Below are positions 1 to 6,333 of a stretch of DNA of 10,274 nt, one piece after another. Source of the stretch: UKL13-2 sp031370625 (GTDB lineage: Bacteria; Pseudomonadota; Gammaproteobacteria; Burkholderiales; Usitatibacteraceae); contig JANMQR010000192.1 of the NCBI GenBank assembly GCA_031370625.1, positions 1 through 10,274 of the forward strand, given 5' to 3'. Under the pieces are notes generated by a model, which ran no database searches, had not been told where the DNA came from, and was given only the letters and a program-made list of their open reading frames with translations. Position 1 is the first letter of the stretch; each line of letters opens with the position of its first letter. The translations under genes and the position numbers were made by a program.

Positions 1-5
1 AACAC

Positions 6-170
6 GGCGACTAAATATGTTGCAAGTCGATTCAGCGGACAGCCCCCTCTCCCTCAATACCTCTCCCGCGAGGGGAGAGGGAGGCATAGCCTCTCTCCCT
101 TGACGGCGGCGTGGCCTCGGGCCAGAGAGAGGTTGGAGAGAGGGTGTTCGCCAAATAGTCGCCATATTTA
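6..170. repeat. short inverted octamers flanking the intergenic repeat
   Basis: GGCGACTA at 6-13 is the exact reverse complement of TAGTCGCC at 156-163. TAAATATG at 12-19 is the exact reverse complement of CATATTTA at 163-170. The two pairs share bases at each end, so they cannot both form fully in one stem, but together they give inverted ends outside the CTCTCCC repeat. They could be the outer ends of the same mobile palindromic element, part of its insertion target, or chance. The span given covers both arms and what lies between them. Confidence 0.35.
42..146. repeat. CTCTCCC/GGGAGAG palindromic intergenic repeat
   Basis: This non-coding stretch is built from alternating CCTCTCCC and GGGAGAGG blocks. 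A strong hairpin pairs 60-67 with 73-80 around the 5-base loop GCGAG. A second structure pairs 90-97 with 125-132 (CCTCTCTC/GAGAGAGG), or alternatively 90-98 with 135-143, and encloses a small GGCC-TCG-GGCC hairpin at 113-123. The outer arms at 45-55 and 135-144 are imperfect inverted copies of each other. From recall, elements of this CCCTCTCCC...GGGAGAGGG type are dispersed between genes in many proteobacterial genomes, probably as non-autonomous palindromic repeats. No thymine run follows the stems, so a classical intrinsic terminator is not supported, although the RNA would be strongly folded just ahead of proB. Confidence 0.75.
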
Positions 171-190
171 ATTGTCAGATAAATGGACAA

Positions 191-1303
191 ATGAAATCAC
201 CCAAACGCATCATCATCAAAATCGGCTCCACGCTTATCACCAATCATGGTGCGGGGGTGGATCATGCTTTGATTCGCGAATGGGTGCGGCAAATTGCGGC
301 GCTCGCGGTTGATGGTCATGAAGTTATTCTGGTATCGAGCGGCGCGATTGCGGAAGGTATGAAACGCCTCGGGTGGACGGTGCGCCCACATGAGGTGAAT
401 CGTCTGCAAGCCGCCGCTGCCATTGGCCAAATGGGGCTGGTGCAAGTTTACGAATCCGCGTTTCGCGAGCACGCGCTGGGCACCGCGCAGGTGCTGCTCA
501 CACATGATGATTTGGCGGATCGTAAGCGTTATCTAAATGCACGCTCCACATTAACAACGCTGCTTGAATTAAAAATAATTCCAATCATCAACGAAAACGA
601 TACCGTCGTCACGGACGAAATTAAATTCGGCGACAACGACACCCTTGCCGCGCTCGTGACCAATCTTATCGATGGCGACGAACTCATTATCCTCACCGAT
701 CAACAAGGTTTGTTTAGTGCCGATCCTCGCAGGGACCCCACCGCTACGCTCATCAGCGATGCTAAAGCAGGCGACGCTACGCTCGAAAAAATGGCCGGCG
801 GCGCAGGCTCCAGCTTGGGCCGTGGTGGCATGTTGACGAAAGTTCTAGCCGCGAAAAAAGCCGCACTATCGGGGGCTTGCACGGTCATCGCGCATGGTCG
901 CGAAGCGGACGTGCTGGTACGTCTCATGAATGGTGAAGCCATCGGCACGCGGCTCAGCACTGAATCATTATCGCTGCAGGCGAAAAAAACCTGGATGGCT
1001 GGCCACCTTAAAACCAGTGGCCGCCTGTTGCTTGACGCCGGTGCTGCGCGCGCACTGGTGCGCGATCACAAAAGCTTGTTGCCGGTCGGCGTGATTGGCG
1101 TAGAAGGCGTTTTTGAACGCGGTGAAGTCGTGAGTTGCGTAGCCCCCGACGACCGCGAAATCGCACGCGGCCTGGTGAATTATTCATCCGCTGAAGCGGC
1201 GCGAATAGCGAAAAAACCCTCCACTGAAATTGAACAAGAATTAGGCTACATCGCCGAAGCTGAGCTAATTCATCGCGACAATTTGGTTGTGCTTTCGTCG
1301 TAA
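191..1303 (+). CDS. proB: glutamate 5-kinase (ProB) with C-terminal PUA domain
   Basis: This cytosolic enzyme phosphorylates L-glutamate with ATP to gamma-glutamyl phosphate, the first step of proline synthesis. The 370 residues match the roughly 367 of E. coli ProB almost without gaps. Visible motifs are KIGS at 10-13 (nucleotide-binding Lys10), SSGAIAEG at 49-56, INENDTV at 133-139, FGDNDTLAA at 146-154, LTD at 168-170 and the glycine loop GRGGMLTK at 210-217. The amino-acid-kinase domain spans about 6-255 and a PUA domain about 275-350. Asp107, the position linked to proline feedback in the E. coli enzyme, is present, so product inhibition is likely kept. The ATG start has only a weak GGA three bases ahead. 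The partner gene proA is not adjacent, unlike in enterics. No convincing promoter is visible between the upstream repeat and the start. Confidence 0.97.
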   Translation: MKSPKRIIIKIGSTLITNHGAGVDHALIREWVRQIAALAVDGHEVILVSSGAIAEGMKRLGWTVRPHEVNRLQAAAAIGQMGLVQVYESAFREHALGTAQVLLTHDDLADRKRYLNARSTLTTLLELKIIPIINENDTVVTDEIKFGDNDTLAALVTNLIDGDELIILTDQQGLFSADPRRDPTATLISDAKAGDATLEKMAGGAGSSLGRGGMLTKVLAAKKAALSGACTVIAHGREADVLVRLMNGEAIGTRLSTESLSLQAKKTWMAGHLKTSGRLLLDAGAARALVRDHKSLLPVGVIGVEGVFERGEVVSCVAPDDREIARGLVNYSSAEAARIAKKPSTEIEQELGYIAEAELIHRDNLVVLSS

Positions 1304-1385
1304 ATTGCGCGCCGTTCGTGCGGGCGTTGATTTCGGCTATGCTTTGCTTCCTCTTTGATTATCTTATCTGTCACTCAAACGAACC

Positions 1386-2987
1386 ATGCCAAATCCTACT
1401 GCCCTGCCCGCGTGGAAAAAACTCACCGCAATCGTTGCGAAACCAGCCGCTGAATCCGCACTAAAACCAATTTATGCCGCCGGTTTATACGCCGAATTCT
1501 CGCGCCAATTAATTGATGCCGCCACCCGCGATGCGTTACTAGAGCTCGTTGATGAATCAGGTGTAGTCAAACAACGCGCGGCAATGTTCGCTGGCAGCGC
1601 TGTCAACGCAACCGAAAACCGCCCTGCCCTGCATGCGGCATTACGTGCAAACACAAATGCGCCGTTACCCGTGGCAGGCGTTGATGTGCGCTTGGCCATT
1701 CGCGCGCAACTTGATCGCATCAAAACATTTGGCGAAGCGATCCGGAGCGGAAAAATTCGCGGCGCGTCAGATCAAAAATTTGCCGACGTAGTCAATCTCG
1801 GCATTGGTGGCTCATTACTCGGACCCGAATTTATTTGCTCCGCGCTAACAAAATTCGCCAACGGCCCGTGCGTGCATTTTGTCTCAAACGTTGATGGCGC
1901 GCATCTCGAAGATACGCTTGCGAAACTAAATCCAGCGACGACACTCTTTACCGTCACCTCCAAAACTTTTACCACCGATGAAACACTCACCAACGCGCGC
2001 TCAGCAGCATCGTGGATTGTGAATCATCTGGGTGCGGAGGCGGTAGCAAAGCATTTTGTTGCCGTCACCGCCGCACCAAAATTAGCGATGGACAACGGCT
2101 ATCCTGCAACGCATATTTTTGAATTCAATGATTGGGTGGGCGGACGATTCTCATTGTGGTCGAGCGTCGGGCTGCCGATTGCGCTGGCTTGCGGCTACGA
2201 GTGTTTTGCGCAGCTGCTCGCGGGTGCTAACGCGATGGATGAGCATTTCGTCAATGCGCCTACCGCTGAAAATTTACCGATGATGCTGGCACTGGTCGGC
2301 ATATGGAATCGAAATTTTCAGCACATGACTTCACACGCCGTACTGCCGTATGCGCAACGGCTATCGATGTTACCAAGCCACTTGCAGCAACTGGAAATGG
2401 AATCGACCGGCAAGTCGGTTGATCTCGACGGCAATCGTATCGACTATCCGACCTGCTCGATTATTTTTGGGCAGGCAGGCACCAACGGGCAACATTCGTT
2501 TCATCAATTGCTGCATCAAGGCACCGACAAATCTTCCGTCGATATTTTGCTGGTCGCGCGGCCTGAAAGCGGCTTGAAAGAGCATCACGAAAAATTGATC
2601 GCCAACGGTATTGCGCAAGCGGATGCGTTTTGGCAGGGCAAATCATTCGAAGCAATTTTTGCGGAACTGGCCTCGAAAGTAGTCGATGAAAATGAGCGCC
2701 GAAAAATGGCGCAGCACCGCGTGCATCCCGGCGGCCGCCCGGTAACGATGATGGTGATGCCCACAGTCGACGCGTATCATCTGGGCGCGCTGGTTGCTCT
2801 GTATGAACACAAAGTTTTTGTGCAGGGTGTGATCTGGAATATCAATCCATTTGATCAGTGGGGCGTTGAGCTCGGTAAAAAAATTGCAGTAGCGCTGCTG
2901 CCCTCGTTAATGTCGGCTAGCAGCGCAGCGCCCGCGCATTTACAAACATTGCTGGCGCATCTGAAGCGCGCCGCAACGCCAAAATAA
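1386..2987 (+). CDS. pgi: glucose-6-phosphate isomerase (Pgi)
   Basis: This cytosolic enzyme interconverts glucose 6-phosphate and fructose 6-phosphate in glycolysis and gluconeogenesis. At 533 residues it is slightly shorter than E. coli Pgi (549). Both family signatures are present: NDWVGGRFSLWSSVGLP at 248-264 and a second at about 481-499 containing NPFDQWGVELGKK. The sugar-phosphate binding motifs LGIGGSLLGPE (138-148) and SKTFTTDET (192-200) are intact. Expected catalytic residues align as Glu339 (in MESTGKS), His370 (in GTNGQHSFHQ) and Lys498, with the same spacing as E355, H386 and K514 in E. coli. The gene begins 82 bases after proB. That gap has a possible TATCTT at 1360-1365 but no matching -35 box that I trust, and no Shine-Dalgarno sequence precedes the ATG. 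The next gene starts 16 bases downstream, so the two are probably co-transcribed. Confidence 0.97.
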   Translation: MPNPTALPAWKKLTAIVAKPAAESALKPIYAAGLYAEFSRQLIDAATRDALLELVDESGVVKQRAAMFAGSAVNATENRPALHAALRANTNAPLPVAGVDVRLAIRAQLDRIKTFGEAIRSGKIRGASDQKFADVVNLGIGGSLLGPEFICSALTKFANGPCVHFVSNVDGAHLEDTLAKLNPATTLFTVTSKTFTTDETLTNARSAASWIVNHLGAEAVAKHFVAVTAAPKLAMDNGYPATHIFEFNDWVGGRFSLWSSVGLPIALACGYECFAQLLAGANAMDEHFVNAPTAENLPMMLALVGIWNRNFQHMTSHAVLPYAQRLSMLPSHLQQLEMESTGKSVDLDGNRIDYPTCSIIFGQAGTNGQHSFHQLLHQGTDKSSVDILLVARPESGLKEHHEKLIANGIAQADAFWQGKSFEAIFAELASKVVDENERRKMAQHRVHPGGRPVTMMVMPTVDAYHLGALVALYEHKVFVQGVIWNINPFDQWGVELGKKIAVALLPSLMSASSAAPAHLQTLLAHLKRAATPK

Positions 2988-3003
2988 GTTCGCACCCACG
3001 CCA

Positions 3004-5514
3004 ATGTCGCGCTTCGAGCAACTCATCAATGCCATTACGGATCCGGTTTTTGAGCTGGACACGGAGGGCAATATTGTTTATGCGACACCGGCGCTGGCCG
3101 CTTGGACAGGGCGCGAATTTTCGCCAACATCGCACTACCCGTTCGCGGTTATTCTTGGGCAGAAAGATCGTACGCGATTTAATCAGGCATTGAGACGCGT
3201 GGTGGATGGCAAGACGCTAAAAACCGCGATCCCGTTAGAGCTCAACGCAAAAGATGCGACGGCGTATGGCGCGGTGGAGCTCACGCTGATTGCTCTCCCG
3301 TCCGCAGCTGACATGAAATCTCGCGGCGCGGGAAGGAAGGCGATTAGCATTGCGGGCTATCTTCGCGATGGCCGCGCGGAAAAGAAAGCTGAAGCAGCGA
3401 CCAATTTACAAAGCGCGCATTTGCTCGACCTTGTTGAAAATATTACCGACGCGTGCGTGGTTGAGACTGCCGATGGCTCGGTCGAAATGGTGAACGCAGC
3501 ATTCTGTGAACTGTTTGCCATTGATGTCGCGCCGCAGTCGTGGGTGGCAACCTCGTGCGCCAGTTTGTTTGAACTGGCCTCAATGGTGGTGAATGACAAT
3601 GCCGGCCCCATCTACACGCGGCAAAGCGATCAAGTGCAGTCAACGACAACAATAAAGCTGGGCAAGAAAAAAATCTCGCACACCATGCTGGCAATCATGC
3701 ATGACGACAATGAACCGACAAGCGCGACCGGGTTTGCGGGTCGGTTGCATCTCTTCAAATTGATTGCCGACGTTGACCCGGATGCCCGCGCAGGTGGCGA
3801 TTCGACAGGCCAAGGCGCGGCCACGTCGGCCACGAATTATGCAACGAGCCATGCGACGAGCCATGCAACGAGCCGCGTGCAACTTCAGTTTGTTGAACGC
3901 ATTCGCGCAGATCTTGGTGCCACCATTGAAGCGGCGTTTGATGCGATTCATCACGCGGAGCAAGTTGAATTATCGGACCGCGCGCTGGAACAGTTCAGAC
4001 GCGTTGAAGCTTCTGCCCACAGCGCTGTCACCGCGATCGCGGGGCTGGTTGATTTGGCTGACGACTACAGCGACCACATTACGCTGGAAACCGCCCCGTT
4101 CCGGCTGCGCGAAAGCACCGCAGGCTTACTCAATATCCTGGTGCCGCGCGCGGCGGAATTGGGTATCGCCATCTCGTTGCGTCTTGAGCAGGATGTGCCG
4201 GAAACACTTGTTGGTGACGGCACGCGCTTGATGATGGCGCTACGACACTTAATCGAACTCGGCTTTGAGAACGACAAGATTGATTCTGAATTACCGAAAC
4301 GCACGGGCGCAAAAATTGCGCTCACCGTTCAGCCCGAATACACCGATAACAACATCATTCACTTGAGTTTTACTGTCGAGCACACAGCAGCCGACGCGCA
4401 GACCGATATCACTTCAATCACCACCATGCGTGGCATGCAGCTGGCGCTCGCGCGTCAAATCTCGCGGGCATTGTCGGCAACGACAAAAGACAGCGAAACC
4501 GGCACCAAAACCGGCTCGTCTGCTGAACCGCGTTCACGACAAGATATAGAAATTGTTCAAAAGCAAAATAGAATAAGTGCGGCTGCACCACACACCACAT
4601 CGTATAAATTCACGGCACCCTTTCCATTCACTGCCGAAGAGGACTCTCCCACGCGCCCCGCATTCGTGACGCTCACCGGCATGCACGTGCTGCTGGTGAG
4701 CGCAGACCCGCATGAGCGCGCACGATTGGCCGAGCTGGTGCGCAACTGGCGCATGCTGCCTGCCGAAGCAGATGACGCCGCCATGGCGCTTCAGCTTCTG
4801 AATCGCATGGCCGAGGAAAAAAACGCCATTCCGCTGGTGATTACGTCCAATCAGCTGCCATTGCAGGACGGGTTTTTGCTCGCGTTTCGAATCAAGCAAC
4901 ATGCAAAACTAAAAAATACCAGCGTGATCATGCTGGCAAAAAATGGCCGCCCTGGCGACGCGATTCAGTGCCGTGAAAATGGCATCAGCGCGTATCTGCG
5001 CGACCCGATCAGTCCAGACCAATTAGTAGATGCAATCGGCGCAGTGATGGGCACCAAGGACGATGCGGAGGCCACGCAAACACTGATCACTCGTCATTCG
5101 TTGCGCGAAGCCAAGACCGGCACCGTGCTCTTGATTGATGCGCATCATGATCAGGCGACGCTGGCTGCCACGTTTCTCAAGCGCCGCGATTTTAGGGTCG
5201 TGGTTGTTGATAACGCGAAGGCGGCGGCAGAATTACTCTCGCAAGATATTTTTGATGTGATTATTGCCGACGCGATGACCGCAGGATTTGATTCCAAATT
5301 GAGCATCGCCCAGCAATTGCGCCTCAATTTTCCTGAAGGTGCCGACATGCCAATACTGCTGGCAATGAACGATTTTGCCAAGGTTGACGCAGCGGAATAT
5401 CAGGGTGTTATTACCAAGCCGTACGAAAAAGCTGCGCTACTGGAGAAGGTGGCCAGCGTGATGATGGCGAAGACTACCGTTGCTAAATCTCGCCGCTCCA
5501 ATGACCCGCGCTAG
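3004..5514 (+). CDS. PAS-PAS hybrid histidine-kinase-like protein, apparently catalytically degenerate, with two receiver domains
   Basis: An 836-residue protein with no signal peptide or membrane segment, so probably cytosolic. Order: PAS-like domain about 4-100; second PAS-like domain about 137-252; low-complexity linker with ATSH repeats at 280-291; kinase-like core about 292-490; linker about 490-550; receiver 1 about 559-682; receiver 2 about 705-822. The core follows a hybrid kinase closely (LETAPFRLRE at 361-370, VGDGTRL at 403-409), but the H-box aligns with FVERIRADLGAT, placing Ala302 where His belongs, and the N-box Asn is Leu419. No DxGxG or GLGL box is present. Receiver 1 has SAD for the acidic pair, Ser615 for the phosphoacceptor Asp, Ala645 for Thr/Ser and Asp667 for Lys. 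Receiver 2 keeps Asp712, Asp756 and Lys805 but has Ala787 for Thr. It likely works as a sensory scaffold or phosphate acceptor rather than a kinase. The ATG lies 16 bases after pgi without a visible Shine-Dalgarno. The partner is unknown. Confidence 0.85.
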   Translation: MSRFEQLINAITDPVFELDTEGNIVYATPALAAWTGREFSPTSHYPFAVILGQKDRTRFNQALRRVVDGKTLKTAIPLELNAKDATAYGAVELTLIALPSAADMKSRGAGRKAISIAGYLRDGRAEKKAEAATNLQSAHLLDLVENITDACVVETADGSVEMVNAAFCELFAIDVAPQSWVATSCASLFELASMVVNDNAGPIYTRQSDQVQSTTTIKLGKKKISHTMLAIMHDDNEPTSATGFAGRLHLFKLIADVDPDARAGGDSTGQGAATSATNYATSHATSHATSRVQLQFVERIRADLGATIEAAFDAIHHAEQVELSDRALEQFRRVEASAHSAVTAIAGLVDLADDYSDHITLETAPFRLRESTAGLLNILVPRAAELGIAISLRLEQDVPETLVGDGTRLMMALRHLIELGFENDKIDSELPKRTGAKIALTVQPEYTDNNIIHLSFTVEHTAADAQTDITSITTMRGMQLALARQISRALSATTKDSETGTKTGSSAEPRSRQDIEIVQKQNRISAAAPHTTSYKFTAPFPFTAEEDSPTRPAFVTLTGMHVLLVSADPHERARLAELVRNWRMLPAEADDAAMALQLLNRMAEEKNAIPLVITSNQLPLQDGFLLAFRIKQHAKLKNTSVIMLAKNGRPGDAIQCRENGISAYLRDPISPDQLVDAIGAVMGTKDDAEATQTLITRHSLREAKTGTVLLIDAHHDQATLAATFLKRRDFRVVVVDNAKAAAELLSQDIFDVIIADAMTAGFDSKLSIAQQLRLNFPEGADMPILLAMNDFAKVDAAEYQGVITKPYEKAALLEKVASVMMAKTTVAKSRRSNDPR
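3841..3876 (+). repeat. three tandem 12-base units inside the hybrid-kinase-like gene
   Basis: Three in-frame copies of a 12-base unit, GCAACGAGCCAT with one or two changes per copy, encode ATSH-ATSH-ATSR (residues 280-291). They sit in the linker between the second PAS domain and the degenerate dimerisation helix, next to further Ala/Thr/Ser-rich sequence (residues 264-280). The unit length keeps the reading frame, so gain or loss of a copy would lengthen or shorten the linker by four residues. Confidence 0.85.
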
Positions 5515-5517
5515 CGA

Positions 5518-6318
5518 TTAAATCTTCGCATTGAGCAGCGCATCCGCAAGCTCAATAAATCCTTCGCCTGAGCGCGCAGCCGTAATGTAGGTGGGCCGAT
5601 GCGGGAGTAACGATTCTGCAAAGTCGTTCACATTAGCAACGCCGACAGAGTGCTGAAAGTACGAAAACATTGGCGCGTCGTTCGGCGAATCACCAATGAA
5701 AACAAATTCGTTTTTACGCTCATCCAAATCGATATCAAAAACTTCCTGCATAAAAATTTTGGTCGTCGACAACTTATCGTAAGCGCCAAACCAGCCATTG
5801 ACGTGAATGGAACTGATCTTGGCGGTCATGCCTGCGGCTTCCATTATTCGCTTGATGTGCACAATTTCTGCGCGAGGCAGCGGCGCAACATCTTCACAAA
5901 AATCAATCGCGATATCGGCTTCACGATAGGCCTGATCTGACGCTAGCGCGGTATCGGGAACTTCGCGCAATATTTTTTCAGCGATTGTCATGAGTCGTTT
6001 TTTTGTCGCGGCGCGTTCCAAATCAGTAGACAAAAATCGTTGCATCAGTTTTTTATTTGCCACGTCGTAGCGAAAAAAAAATGCGCCATTTTCGCCGACC
6101 ACGCCATCCACCGGCCACATCCGCGCAATGTGATCGCACCATCCGGCGGGGCGACCCGTGATCGCCGCCACGATAAAACCCGCGCGCTTCAAACGCTCAA
6201 GTGCCGCATAGGCAGCCGCTGTTAGCTGGCCGTCTGTTGTGAGCGTATCGTCAATATCAAAAAGTAAAACACTAATACCAGCGCGGTCTTTCAGGCAAAA
6301 CTGGCTCAAAGGGCTCAT
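5518..6318 (-). CDS. HAD superfamily (type IIB) phosphatase of unknown substrate
   Basis: Predicted cytosolic phosphohydrolase of 266 residues. All four HAD motifs are present: motif I DIDDTLT with Asp21 (nucleophile), Asp23 and Thr25; motif II ITGRP with Thr54; motif III lysine in YDKLSTTK (Lys182 or Lys187); motif IV GDSPNDAPMF with Asp210, Asn213 and Asp214. The cap between motifs II and III (about 85-175) fits the alpha/beta C2B cap of the Cof / sucrose-phosphatase / mannosyl-3-phosphoglycerate-phosphatase branch. Motif I reads DxDDT where most Cof-type members have DxDGT. GRPAGWCDHIARMWPVDG (55-72) looks family-specific, perhaps part of substrate recognition. A TTG codon lies directly before the ATG chosen here (start 6321 if used). 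The gene starts 15 bases after glpD and is probably the last in that operon. Its stop lies 3 bases from the stop of the convergent gene. The substrate cannot be told from sequence. Confidence 0.87.
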   Translation of the reverse strand: MSPLSQFCLKDRAGISVLLFDIDDTLTTDGQLTAAAYAALERLKRAGFIVAAITGRPAGWCDHIARMWPVDGVVGENGAFFFRYDVANKKLMQRFLSTDLERAATKKRLMTIAEKILREVPDTALASDQAYREADIAIDFCEDVAPLPRAEIVHIKRIMEAAGMTAKISSIHVNGWFGAYDKLSTTKIFMQEVFDIDLDERKNEFVFIGDSPNDAPMFSYFQHSVGVANVNDFAESLLPHRPTYITAARSGEGFIELADALLNAKI

Positions 6319-6333
6319 CAACGCTAGTGTTTG

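Noticed and set aside
1001..1022. GGCCAC/GTGGCC inverted repeat as a possible terminator or regulator
   Set aside because: It has a 6-base stem with a 10-base loop inside the proB coding sequence and no thymine run, so it is probably chance.
1304..1385. Possible promoter between proB and pgi (TTGATT at 1327, TATCTT at 1360)
   Set aside because: The two boxes are 27 bases apart, too far for a sigma-70 promoter, and no better pair was found. A promoter may exist but cannot be supported.
3764..4231. A 155-codon plus-strand open frame, arginine-rich, inside the hybrid-kinase-like gene
   Set aside because: It is an off-frame reading of the longer gene. The composition follows from the GCG/CGC-rich codons of that gene and no family motif is visible.
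4534..4902. A 122-codon minus-strand open frame opposite receiver 1
   Set aside because: It is an antisense shadow with no motif, and the plus strand has clear receiver-like periodicity here.
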